A stretch of 64,000 bases of DNA from Janthinobacterium agaricidamnosum. Lineage in GTDB: Bacteria; Pseudomonadota; Gammaproteobacteria; Burkholderiales; Burkholderiaceae_D. Of the stretch, positions 1 through 7,575 are shown in pieces. The notes beneath the pieces are model-generated. The model had not been told where the DNA came from. It saw only the letters and a program-made list of their open reading frames with translations, and did no database searches. The stretch's first letter is position 1. Every line of letters starts with the position of its first letter. Location of the stretch: NCBI RefSeq assembly GCF_003667705.1, contig NZ_CP033019.1, positions 4,216,001 to 4,280,000 on the forward strand, in the 5' to 3' direction. The translations under genes were made by a program, and so were the position numbers.

Positions 1-795
1 GACCGTGGTCTTGCCGCTGGCCACGTCCTGCGCCAGCAGCGCCGAGGTATTGCGGCCGCGCGAATCGGTCCAGTACAAGGTCTTGCCGTCGACCGTAAAC
101 GCCAGCGGCGCCGTCGTCTGCGAGTCTTCCAGACCGACTTCGGTCAGCGGCGTGCTCTCGACCTTGCCGTCCGTCAGGCGAAAATACTGCATGCCGCCAT
201 CGGCGCGCGCCTTGCTGGCCATACGCAGATTGAGCAATTCATCGGCCAGGTAGCCGCCATAGCCATCGTTCTGCTGCACCAGGGTCAGCTTGCCGCTGGC
301 CAGGTCCAGGCTGTACACGTCGTGCCAGCGCGCATCGCGGTTATTGATGCCGACGAGAATCCGGTCCTTGACCTTGCTGCTGATCTGGACGATGCGCACG
401 CGCGTCTTCTCGAACGGCGTGTAATTGACCTGCTTGCCGGTCGCCACGTTCACGCCGTACAGCAGGAAATTCTCGTCGCCGCCCTTGTCCTGGATGAACA
501 GCAGGGTTGTCGAATCGGGCGACCAGAAGCTGCCGCGGATGGGACGCACCTTTTCTTCCGTCAACGGCCGCGCCTGCGCCAGGTCGCCGGCCGGCGCCAC
601 CCACACATTGAGCACGCCATCGCGCGGCGCGATCCACGACAGCCAACGTCCATCGGGGCTGAGCTTGCCGCCGGACTTGCTGGGATTGCCGAACAGCTTG
701 GTGCGCTCGATCAGCGGCGTTTCCTTGACAGGGGCTTGGGCATGCGCCGGCAGGGCGCTGGCGAACAACAGGGCAGGCAGGACATAGCGAATCAT
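1..795 (-). CDS. S9 family peptidase (prolyl oligopeptidase-like), N-terminal part
   Basis: The 265 visible codons run off the left edge of the window. The protein starts MIRYVLPALLFASALPAHAQ, a clear Sec signal peptide, so it is exported to the periplasm. The remainder has the look of the beta-propeller half of S9 peptidases: repeated segments such as LSPDGRWLSWIAP, FWSPDSTTLLFIQD and FTVDGKTLYWTDSRG, each with the S/T-x-D-G/S-x-x-L/W pattern of propeller blades. The alpha/beta-hydrolase domain with the catalytic Ser-Asp-His triad would lie outside the window, so activity cannot be judged. In this family the propeller gates access of short peptides to the catalytic domain. The start is the ATG followed directly by the signal peptide. 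The gene stands alone, with 204 bases to the next gene. Confidence 0.8.
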   Translation of the reverse strand, partial: MIRYVLPALLFASALPAHAQAPVKETPLIERTKLFGNPSKSGGKLSPDGRWLSWIAPRDGVLNVWVAPAGDLAQARPLTEEKVRPIRGSFWSPDSTTLLFIQDKGGDENFLLYGVNVATGKQVNYTPFEKTRVRIVQISSKVKDRILVGINNRDARWHDVYSLDLASGKLTLVQQNDGYGGYLADELLNLRMASKARADGGMQYFRLTDGKVESTPLTEVGLEDSQTTAPLAFTVDGKTLYWTDSRGRNTSALLAQDVASGKTTV

Positions 796-999
796 GGACA
801 CCTCATGGTTGTGGGATGAAGGAAAACATAATCATGGTGCATGTGCCAGCAAATCATAGGTCAAAGCCGTGCTGCCAGGTTGATGACAGCGACAGGGGAC
901 GAAAATCGGGGCACAGGAAGGTGGAAAGGAGGGATGAACTGCATAGCAGATGATGCATGCCCGCATGGCGACGGCGGACAGTTCGGATGTGGCTTGCGT

Positions 1000-2250
1000 T
1001 CAACCGTGCAGCACCGGGGCAGCGGTCGCACCGTGCTGCGGCAGTTCCACGCGAACTTTTAAAGCGATAACGAGAGCGGCGAACAGCATCACAACGCCAG
1101 CAATAATGAAAACGCCTGTCACTCCACCAAAGCCGAACATAATGCCACCCAATGCAGCGCCGGCAGCTATTGAAGATTGCACCGCAGCGACGACCATGCC
1201 GCCTGCTGTCTCCGCTTGATCCGGGACAGCACGGGCTACCCAGTTGGACCAGGCGACAGGTACGCCGCCGAACGCCAGGCCCCACAGAGCGACCAAAAAC
1301 ATCAGGCCTGTTCCCTGGACTGGCAGCAGGATCATGCCGAATGCCGCCAAGCCCACCAGCGCAGGCATGAGCACTAAAGTGGCACGCAGGCTACGCTCCA
1401 TTAGCCAGCCGGCCAGCAGCGTGCCAACGAAGTTGGCGACACCAAAACCCAGGAGCATCAGAGACAAACCATTTACATCTATATGGACAACGCTTTCAAG
1501 AGCGGGGCGAATATAGGTGAACAATGCATATTGCCCGGTATGGGCCAGTACGCAGCCCAACATCCCGATCCCGATCCCCGGGCGACGGAGCAATCGCAGC
1601 ACCGATGTGGTACGCGTCATCGTGCGCGGCGCCATACGGGGCAGCGTGAACAATTGAAACAAAAGTGTCAGCCCTCCGACAGCCGCGGCTGCTATAAATG
1701 CACTGCGCCAGCCATATATGCCCCCTAAGTAGCTGCCCAACGGTACGGAAACGACCGTCCCGATGGCGATGCCGCTGAATATGATGGATAGCGCTCGCGG
1801 CACCAGCTTTGCCGGCACCAGTCGCATGGCCACGGCTGCCGTCATGCTCCAGAAGCCTCCTAACGCGACGCCCAGAAGAATGCGCATCACCAATAATACT
1901 GTCAAGCTTGAGGACAACGCCACCAGCAAGTTGGAGGCGATCATCAGCACCGTGAAAGCCAACAAGACGACACGCCGGTCAAAATTACGCGTTAGAACTG
2001 GCACCGACAGCCCGGCGAACATGGCCACTACGGCCGTCACCGTCACTGCCTGACCAGCTAGTGCCTCCGATACGCCAAGATCGAAGGCCATCGGGGTCAG
2101 CAGACTGGCTGGCAGGTACTCCGCCGTCAGTAAACCGAAAACCCCCATGGCCAGTGAAAACACTGCCATCCATGCCGCTGTCGCTGGCTCTGGAACAGAC
2201 ACATCGTTCGCGTTGGGCGTTTGCTCGGTAGCAAAAACATCGTTGTTCAT
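1000..2250 (-). CDS. MFS transporter, drug-efflux (DHA1) type
   Basis: This 416-residue protein has about 12 hydrophobic segments and the usual MFS size. Residues 1-25 are a polar cytoplasmic tail and the first membrane segment begins near residue 27. The loop after membrane segment 2 carries a degenerate MFS motif A (LTRNFDRRVVLLA), and the region around residue 130 (LLGVALGGFWSMTAAVAMRLVP) matches the conserved part of bacterial arabinose-efflux or drug-efflux permeases. It most likely exports a small molecule by proton antiport. It is transcribed divergently from an AraC-type regulator only 59 bases away, the usual layout of a regulator and its target. Codons are visibly less GC-rich than in neighbouring genes, as in the AraC gene, which suggests the pair was acquired together. 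The substrate is unknown. Confidence 0.82.
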   Translation of the reverse strand: MNNDVFATEQTPNANDVSVPEPATAAWMAVFSLAMGVFGLLTAEYLPASLLTPMAFDLGVSEALAGQAVTVTAVVAMFAGLSVPVLTRNFDRRVVLLAFTVLMIASNLLVALSSSLTVLLVMRILLGVALGGFWSMTAAVAMRLVPAKLVPRALSIIFSGIAIGTVVSVPLGSYLGGIYGWRSAFIAAAAVGGLTLLFQLFTLPRMAPRTMTRTTSVLRLLRRPGIGIGMLGCVLAHTGQYALFTYIRPALESVVHIDVNGLSLMLLGFGVANFVGTLLAGWLMERSLRATLVLMPALVGLAAFGMILLPVQGTGLMFLVALWGLAFGGVPVAWSNWVARAVPDQAETAGGMVVAAVQSSIAAGAALGGIMFGFGGVTGVFIIAGVVMLFAALVIALKVRVELPQHGATAAPVLHG

Positions 2251-2309
2251 CTCTAAAATCCCTAAAACAATCGGAGTCGAAAGTCTAGAGGTAAAATGCA
2301 GGATGATCT

Positions 2310-3305
2310 ATGATGGCAAGTCCGGATGTTTTGATCGAAACACCTAAAATGAGCAAGCAAAATCAAATTTTTCCATTATCTAATCTCGTCAATGAACTAT
2401 TGACAGGCATGCGCCTGCGTGGAGTCCAGTACCGGCGTATTCAGACCGGTCCAGCTTTCGGCATAGGCTTTGAAGACAGGCCAGGCCACGCCTACTTCCA
2501 CTTCCTCGCTGTTGGCACTGCCTTCCTGTGTACCGATGATGGTGAGTTGCATAAGCTGTCCGCCGGTAGCGCGGTGTTCATGCCTCACGGCAGGAGACAT
2601 CAGCTTCTATCGGATGCGGGTATTGCATTTCAGGACATCGAAAAGTTCGATGTCGCGCCCCTGGGTGAATCCGTTAGCGGAGTAGACACATGTCCCAGTA
2701 CGCACCCCGTGCCCAGTGCCGTTATTTTTTACGGCTGCATGGAATTCGATCTCGGCGGGATGCAAGGGATCGGCAAGCTGATGCCAACTGTCATGGTGGC
2801 CGACACGCAAGCGCAAGGCTATCCCGGGTTGCTGCCTGTTCTTGATTCAATGAAGCGTGAAATCTGTGCCGGCCGTATTGGCTTTGCAGGCATTCTGGCT
2901 CGCCTGGCGGAGGTCGCGGCAGCAATGATCGTGCGCGGCTGGATTGAATGCGGTTGTGAAAACGCTTCCGGTCTCCTCGCCGCCTTGCGTGATCCGCGCC
3001 TTGCTCGCGCCATATTGGCGCTGCACCGCCAGCCTGGTCGTGAATGGACAGTTGCGCAGTTGGCTGCGGAGTGCCATATCTCTCGCTCTGTTTTCGCCCA
3101 ACGCTTTGAAACCACCATCGGAGTGCCGCCCTTGCGCTATGCCACGGAATTGAGAATGCGCCTTGCGAGACAATTGCTCACTCACGAAAGCGTGTCCATC
3201 GACGTCGTCGCCCGACGCCTTGGCTATACATCGCAAGCCGCGTTCAGTCGTGCTTTTAAGCGCGTCATCGGCACGCCGCCGGGTGCCTGTCGGCAAATGC
3301 TTTGA
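2310..3305 (+). CDS. AraC-family transcriptional regulator
   Basis: The protein has 331 residues. Residues about 35-215 form a cupin-type ligand-binding domain of the AraC_binding_2/cupin_6 kind (LSAGSAVFMPHGRRHQL). Residues about 230-330 hold the two helix-turn-helix motifs of AraC proteins: AQLAAECHISRSVFAQRFET, then SIDVVARRLGYTSQAAFSRA followed by the end motif GTPPGACR. The ATG at 2310 has AGGA six bases upstream; the later in-frame ATG at 2349 lacks a ribosome binding site, so the longer form is preferred. This cupin subgroup commonly controls a divergent MFS exporter or oxidoreductase gene, and the divergent MFS gene 59 bases away is the probable target. An IS3 remnant begins 35 bases past the stop codon. 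Confidence 0.85.
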   Translation: MMASPDVLIETPKMSKQNQIFPLSNLVNELLTGMRLRGVQYRRIQTGPAFGIGFEDRPGHAYFHFLAVGTAFLCTDDGELHKLSAGSAVFMPHGRRHQLLSDAGIAFQDIEKFDVAPLGESVSGVDTCPSTHPVPSAVIFYGCMEFDLGGMQGIGKLMPTVMVADTQAQGYPGLLPVLDSMKREICAGRIGFAGILARLAEVAAAMIVRGWIECGCENASGLLAALRDPRLARAILALHRQPGREWTVAQLAAECHISRSVFAQRFETTIGVPPLRYATELRMRLARQLLTHESVSIDVVARRLGYTSQAAFSRAFKRVIGTPPGACRQML

Positions 3306-3340
3306 GGAGAATAGCGGAGGGAAGCGCTGATCAATCCATT

Positions 3341-3552
3341 TTTCAGCGACATAACCGCACGGTGCGTTACGACTGGTTGGCCCATTATTTGTTTGAAACG
3401 CTCGAGGATATCGAGGATTTGGCAACCCGCTGGCTGTGGACTGGCAATCACGACCGGCCGAACACGGCACTTGACGCCATCACGCCAAAACAAAAGCTTG
3501 CCATGGCCGCTCAAGCGCTACTTTTAACGCGCTCTAAGAGGGATTACCATCC
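3341..3552 (+). pseudogene. IS3-family transposase OrfB, C-terminal remnant with right end
   Basis: From 3341 one frame reads FQRHNRTVRYDWLAHYLFET, then ATRWLWTGNHDRPNTALDAI and TPKQKLAMAA. This is the very conserved C-terminus of the integrase core (rve_3 region, IRxFNRTVRYDWL...NHERPNMALxxxTPKQKLAMAA) of IS3-family OrfB proteins. Only about 60 residues survive: OrfA and the DDE catalytic region are absent. The normal stop after MAA has become CAA at 3512, so the frame reads on to 3580. The sequence ending GGGATTACCATCC at about 3541-3553 resembles the right terminal repeat of such elements. The element is dead. The rest of the gap up to 3742 shows no gene. Confidence 0.75.
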
Positions 3553-3742
3553 ATGCCTGCGAAGGGAAATGGCCGAATAGACGGCACACCTCTTCGGGAA
3601 TGAGGTCGTCGCCAAATAATCGTAGCGACGCTTCACATCTGTTGATGAAGCCCATCTGTCTCCCTGTTCACGACTGACCGCTTGTGGCCGGAGGCTGCTT
3701 AAAAGGCGTCACCTAAGCATAGCGGACGCGCAGCGTCTCACT

Positions 3743-4183
3743 TTACAAGCGCTCGTCGTTAGAACCATGGATCGAAGTACTCGGAAGCAGAAGCCTTGCC
3801 TCCCTCATTGGCGCACCAAACCGTAACACGGCGCCTGACGTTGACAGCACCAACACCAAGCCGCCCTTGATTGTTATTTGATCAAATGGATTGGATTGAT
3901 CAGAAACAAACGTCCAAACAGGTTCATGATTTTGCAGCGATTCCAAAACGACTACGCCGATTGAGCCGTGTTCCGCAGCCTCTCCGCACTTAACCATGTA
4001 CTGTCCACCATACAACTCTTCTTGCGCCAGAATCGCGACATTGAGCCAACCGCCAAGTTCCTGTTTTTCACGTACCCTGGCCATTCTGGTTGCGTGCACG
4101 TCGTAGAGATCACCATTGCTGCACAGAAGGCCATTGCAGCTTCGCACCTCCTGGTTCTTCCACTTTGTTGCCATCACCGTCAT
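3743..4183 (-). CDS. Hypothetical protein, possible orphan accessory gene
   Basis: This is an open frame of 146 codons starting MTVMATKWKNQEV. The ATG at 4183 is preceded by GGA at a suitable distance; an ATG at 4192 would add three residues. I recognise no family. The protein is soluble, with no signal peptide or membrane segment. It begins with a basic stretch and has a beta-rich middle with alternating hydrophobic residues (GSIGVVVLESLQ, QITIKGGLVLVLSTSGAVLRFG). Base composition is lower in G+C than the surrounding core genes. It lies between an IS3 remnant and two other small minus-strand genes, beyond the 3' end of tRNA-Pro. The setting suggests island cargo, possibly an orphan immunity protein, but that is inference from context only. 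Confidence 0.5.
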   Translation of the reverse strand: MTVMATKWKNQEVRSCNGLLCSNGDLYDVHATRMARVREKQELGGWLNVAILAQEELYGGQYMVKCGEAAEHGSIGVVVLESLQNHEPVWTFVSDQSNPFDQITIKGGLVLVLSTSGAVLRFGAPMREARLLLPSTSIHGSNDERL

Positions 4184-4434
4184 TGATTCCATACTTAGAA
4201 ATGGGCAACTGCATGCCCGGAATTAAACAAGCTCTATTCTATCGGGCGGCTGCTCTTGCAGTCGTTAGCGTCGCTGAAAGTAGCCGGGGAAAATTCGACG
4301 CAGAATCGACTTGCGTTCAGAATCGTTGAAGACGCTTGTGTTCTTGCGCGTAAAGGCAGGCAAGCAGCAGCGCATGCCTGTTCAACGTCCGCTCCCGGCC
4401 CAACAGCAGCTTTCCAATATCTTTTTCTGCGCAC

Positions 4435-4689
4435 TTAATCAATGCCCATTTCATCCAGCCAAGATTCAAGTCCGAGCTCTTTTGCGGTTTGGATAAGGCA
4501 TTTCTTTTCCTCGACGGAAGTTTTTTTCAACTCCGCTGAAATCTCTTCGAGTACCGCGACATCGTCGTCCAAGGCGTCGCCGGCTCGACTATTTATATAT
4601 TGTGTGGCGAAAATTATGGCGCGTGCAAGTGTTTTGATATGACTCTCCGTGAATCGAAAAATATGCTCATCGGCGTCCGTCTTTGGCCG
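4435..4689 (-). pseudogene. Decayed small gene, C-terminal part (unknown family)
   Basis: A minus-strand frame of 84 codons ends at the TAA at 4435. It reads like a real soluble protein: ESHIKTLARAIIFATQYINS, then LDDDVAVLEEISAELKKTS, then CLIQTAKELGLESWLDEMGI. It has no usable start codon. An in-frame TAG at 4690-4692 lies just after ATGCTCATGGGCCGC, inside the 14-base palindrome GGCCGCTAGCGGCC, so intergenic sequence appears fused to a truncated gene. The acidic helical character, small size and position next to a barstar-like gene fit an immunity-type protein, but no family is recognised. The plus-strand ATG frame over the same bases is low-complexity and less convincing. Confidence 0.4.
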
Positions 4690-4831
4690 CTAGCGGCCCA
4701 TGAGCATAACGACTTAGCAAGCGAGAAAAGTCACGTATTGTCACGTCAACGCGAATGACTGTTCCTGGCCGATGTCAGCCCTACGGCGTACGGCAACTGT
4801 CGCCCCAGAGCAGAGGCAGAGCGCCACATGT

Positions 4832-5140
4832 TTAATCGTGCAAAACAATCTGAACTTCGATGCTTCGCGTTGTCGCCAGCGCGCGGAGAAAGGTGCGGAG
4901 CATTCGAATCTCATCGCCAATCGCGCCGCTAGCACTTGGCAGGCCACAGACTAACACCCGCGCAGGTAATGCACACTCGCTGGCATTACAGAGCATATCT
5001 TGAAGGAAGACCCAAGTTATTTCCCTATCGATTGGCACGCCAAAAGCGACCGCAACGGATTGACGAACGAACAAAGCATTCTTGGCGTAGGTAAGATCTA
5101 TCGTTACTTGCTTGGTGCACATATTTGTCGAGTCAATCAT
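4832..5140 (-). CDS. Barstar-like small protein (possible RNase inhibitor/immunity protein)
   Basis: This 102-residue protein runs from ATG at 5140 (MIDSTNMCTKQVTIDLTYAK). The order is a beta-strand (VTIDLTYAK), a helix (LFVRQSVAVAFGVP), a Trp-containing helix (ITWVFLQDMLC), a strand (ARVLVCGLPSAS), a long helix (EIRMLRTFLRALATT) and a final strand (SIEVQIVLHD). That matches the barstar fold, a three-stranded sheet with helices that binds RNases such as barnase. The usual YGxNWDALxDxL signature is not intact (here IDREITWVFLQDML), so the call is tentative. No toxin gene is beside it. It sits between a decayed gene and the tRNA-Pro terminator. Confidence 0.45.
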   Translation of the reverse strand: MIDSTNMCTKQVTIDLTYAKNALFVRQSVAVAFGVPIDREITWVFLQDMLCNASECALPARVLVCGLPSASGAIGDEIRMLRTFLRALATTRSIEVQIVLHD

Positions 5141-5182
5141 GGCCTGGCGCAGCTCTAACGCAGCGTCCGCTTCTGTAAACGG

Positions 5183-5233
5183 AAAAACCCAGTACCGATA
5201 TTATACAAACGTATAATAAACAGTACTGGGTTT
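5183..5233 (-). terminator. Terminator downstream of tRNA-Pro
   Basis: Read on the minus strand, AACCCAGTAC and GTACTGGGTT form a ten-base stem. A second stem inside it (ATTATAC/GTATAAT, loop GTTT) is separated from the first by a small internal loop. The outer stem is followed by a run of five T. It begins 34 bases past the 3' end of the tRNA and is in the right direction to end its transcript. Confidence 0.7.
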
Positions 5234-5267
5234 CTATACAGCTTGCGCTGTAACTCCTTGAATCTAA

Positions 5268-5344
5268 TGGTCGGGGCGAGAAGATTCGAACTTCCGACCC
5301 CATGCACCCCATGCATGTACGCTACCAGGCTGCGCTACGCCCCG
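5268..5344 (-). tRNA. tRNA-Pro (anticodon GGG)
   Basis: The minus strand gives a 77-base tRNA with acceptor stem CGGGGCG/CGCCCCG, discriminator A, and an encoded 3' CCA at 5270-5268. The D arm is GTAGCGCAGCCTGGTAGCGTAC. The anticodon stem CATGC/GCATG encloses the loop ATGGGGT, giving anticodon GGG, which reads CCC and CCU proline codons. The T arm contains GTTCGAATC. The first base pair is C-G, a proline tRNA trait. Island-like sequence lies on the 3' side, consistent with use of the tRNA as an integration site, although no duplicated 3' end was found. Confidence 0.95.
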
Positions 5345-5447
5345 ACGAGGTGGGAATTATAGCAGACGCTTTTAGGTTTTTGCCATGCTTTTGCGCGCGA
5401 TTCATGTCGATCTGCGCAAACTTTTTTGCATGTCCCGCTCAAGCGCC

Positions 5448-6062
5448 CTATTCGCTCAGCAGCAGCGCCGTCAGGACGATGCGAAAGCCCGCGATCAGCG
5501 GTTCGACCTTCACGTCCGGATGGTGAATGAAGCGCACGGGCAAGCCCTGATACAGCGCCACCAGGGCATCGAGGCGCCCCTGCAGCATTTCCTCGTCGGC
5601 CGGCAAGCCGCGCTTGATGCGCGCATCCCGGATGATGGAGAGAAATAACTGGCGCGAACGCCGGTCCGAGCATTGCAGCATTTCCGCGATCGCCGGATTG
5701 CGCGACGCTTCGGCAAAGATTTCCAGCGGCATCATCCACGTGGTCGGGTCCAGCGCTTCGAGCACATGCTCGCCCGCATTGTCGATCACGGCCTGCAGCG
5801 GGTCTTCGCGCTGCGCCAGGTCCTGCATCAAATTGGAGACGCGCTCCGTATTCTGCATGACGAAGGCGGCGATGATCGCATCCTTGCTGTCAAAATAATT
5901 ATAGATGTGGCCCGCGCTCATGCCGGCCGCCTTCGATATCTCGGCCATGCTGGCGCCGTGGAAACCGCGGCGGCTGAAGCAGCTTTCGGCCGCATCGAGC
6001 ACCTGCTTGCGCCGCGTGTTGGCGCGCTCGGGATCCGGATGCTTCTTTTCAACTTGGTTCAT
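5448..6062 (-). CDS. TetR/AcrR-family transcriptional repressor
   Basis: This 204-residue protein carries a typical TetR N-terminus. Residues about 17-63 contain RRKQVLDAAESCFSRRGFHG, followed by the helix-turn-helix ASMAEISKAAGMSAGHIYNY and FDSKDAII. The rest is helical and would form the ligand-binding and dimerisation domain. The gene is the last of a minus-strand run with an RND efflux system (adaptor, pump, outer-membrane factor), so it most likely represses that operon and is released by pump substrates. A perfect inverted repeat in the promoter of the adaptor gene (12045-12062) is a good candidate binding site. A strong hairpin separates it from the outer-membrane factor gene. Confidence 0.88.
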   Translation of the reverse strand: MNQVEKKHPDPERANTRRKQVLDAAESCFSRRGFHGASMAEISKAAGMSAGHIYNYFDSKDAIIAAFVMQNTERVSNLMQDLAQREDPLQAVIDNAGEHVLEALDPTTWMMPLEIFAEASRNPAIAEMLQCSDRRSRQLFLSIIRDARIKRGLPADEEMLQGRLDALVALYQGLPVRFIHHPDVKVEPLIAGFRIVLTALLLSE

Positions 6063-6078
6063 GACTTTTCCAGTAGCG

Positions 6079-6110
6079 CGCCGGCCCTGCCCTTGCGGGC
6101 AAGGCCGGCG
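6079..6110 (-). repeat. Strong intercistronic hairpin between efflux outer-membrane factor and tetR
   Basis: CGCCGGCC (6079-6086) pairs perfectly with GGCCGGCG (6103-6110). After one mismatch, TGCCC pairs with GGGCA around the loop TTGC. There is no T run on either side, so it is not a standard terminator. It may stabilise the upstream efflux mRNA or weaken read-through into tetR. Confidence 0.55.
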
Positions 6111-6125
6111 TCGGCGTCCCCGTGA

Positions 6126-7574
6126 TTATTGGGCGCCGCCAGCCGCCGCGACGGCTGCCTGCTCAGGCTGCCAACCGCCGCCCAGCACCTTGTACAAGGT
6201 GACCAGGTTGGTCGATTTGGCCAGGCGCGCCGTGATCAGGCTTTGCTGCGCCGTGTACAGCGCGCGCTGGGCCACCAGGGCGTTCAGGTAGGACTCGGCG
6301 CCCTGCTTGTAGCGCGCATCGTGGATGGTGTAGCTCTTCGTCGACGCCTCGACCAGCGAGACCTGCGACTGCAGGCGCTCGTCGATGGTGCCGCGCTGGG
6401 CCAGCGCATCGGACACTTCGCGGAAGGCGACCTGGATCGCCTTTTCGTATTGCGCCACGGAGATTTCACGCTGCACCTTGGCGATATCGAGGTTGGCGCG
6501 GTTCACGCCGCCATCGAAGATCGGCAAGCTGATCTGCGGCAGGAAACTCCACGTGCCGCTGCCCGCCTTGAACAGGCCCGACAGGTTGTCGCTGACCGAA
6601 CCGGCCGTGGCCGTCAGCGAAATGCGCGGGAAGAAAGCCGCGCGCGCCGCGCCGATGTTGGCATTGGCGGCGCGCAAGGTGCGCTCCGCCGCCAGCACGT
6701 CGGGACGGCGTTGCAGCACGTCCGACGGCACGCCGGACGGAATGTCCGTCAGCGCCGTCACGGTGCCGAACTCGGCTGGCGGCAGCAGGTCGGCCGGCAC
6801 GGGGCCGCCCACCAGCAAGACCAGCGCGTTCTGGTCCAGCGCCACCTGGCTCGTGTAGACAGCCACGTCGGAACGGGCCGACTCGACGCTGGTCTGGGCA
6901 TCGTACTTGTCCAGGCCCGAGGTGGCGCCCGCGCTGAAGCGGCGCACGGCCAGGTCGTACGACGACTGCTGGCTCTTCAAGGTGTCCTGCGCCACGCGCA
7001 GACGCTGCTGGTCGGCCACCAGGTTCAGATAGGTGCTGGCCACTTCGGCCACCAGGCTGATCTGCTGCGCACGGCGTGCTTCTTCCGTGCCCAGGTATTG
7101 TTCCAGCGCACTGTCTGACAGGCTGCGCACGCGGCCGAAGAAGTCCAGCTCGTAGGCCGATACGCCCAGGTTCGCCGTGTACTGGCGGTTGATGGACGCT
7201 TCGCCCGTCGGGCTGGCGTTTTTCGAAATGCGCGTGGCCGATTGGCCGCCCGACGCCGACAGGGTCGGGATCAGGGCGGCGCGTTCGATGCCGTACGTGG
7301 CGCGCGCCTTCTCGATGTTCAGGATCGAGACGCGCAGGTCGCGGTTGTTGGCCAGCGCCAGTTCCAGTACCTGGCGCAGGCGCGCATCGGCAAAGAACTC
7401 GCGCCAGGCGATGTCCGCCACCGGCTTGGCGTCGGCGGCGGCCGTGTCGGCCTTGTAGGAAGGGCCCGTCGGCCACGCCGTGGGCGCCGGCGCTGCCGGA
7501 CGCTCGTACGTGGGAGCCAGGCTGCAACCGGCCAGCAAGGCCAGCGCCGCCATGGAGAGTAGTGATTTTTTCAT
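6126..7574 (-). CDS. RND efflux outer-membrane factor, NodT/OprM type lipoprotein
   Basis: The protein has 482 residues from the ATG at 7574, which is preceded by AAGGA; an ATG 12 bases earlier lies too close to that site. [17 protein letters not shown] is a lipoprotein signal with lipobox LAGC, so the mature protein is lipid-anchored in the outer membrane. The body contains the two repeated outer-membrane efflux domains of TolC proteins, about residues 60-260 and 280-465. Family hallmarks include [40 protein letters not shown] and [11 protein letters not shown]. Three copies form the trans-periplasmic exit duct for the adjacent RND pump. The start lies one base past the stop codon of the pump gene, so the two are translationally linked. 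Confidence 0.92.
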   Translation of the reverse strand: MKKSLLSMAALALLAGCSLAPTYERPAAPAPTAWPTGPSYKADTAAADAKPVADIAWREFFADARLRQVLELALANNRDLRVSILNIEKARATYGIERAALIPTLSASGGQSATRISKNASPTGEASINRQYTANLGVSAYELDFFGRVRSLSDSALEQYLGTEEARRAQQISLVAEVASTYLNLVADQQRLRVAQDTLKSQQSSYDLAVRRFSAGATSGLDKYDAQTSVESARSDVAVYTSQVALDQNALVLLVGGPVPADLLPPAEFGTVTALTDIPSGVPSDVLQRRPDVLAAERTLRAANANIGAARAAFFPRISLTATAGSVSDNLSGLFKAGSGTWSFLPQISLPIFDGGVNRANLDIAKVQREISVAQYEKAIQVAFREVSDALAQRGTIDERLQSQVSLVEASTKSYTIHDARYKQGAESYLNALVAQRALYTAQQSLITARLAKSTNLVTLYKVLGGGWQPEQAAVAAAGGAQ

Positions 7575-7575
7575 A

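Noticed and set aside
5183..5233. The long inverted repeat near tRNA-Pro as a MITE or mobile-element end
   Set aside because: It is followed by a T run in the direction of the tRNA transcript and lies 34 bases past it, so a terminator explains it.
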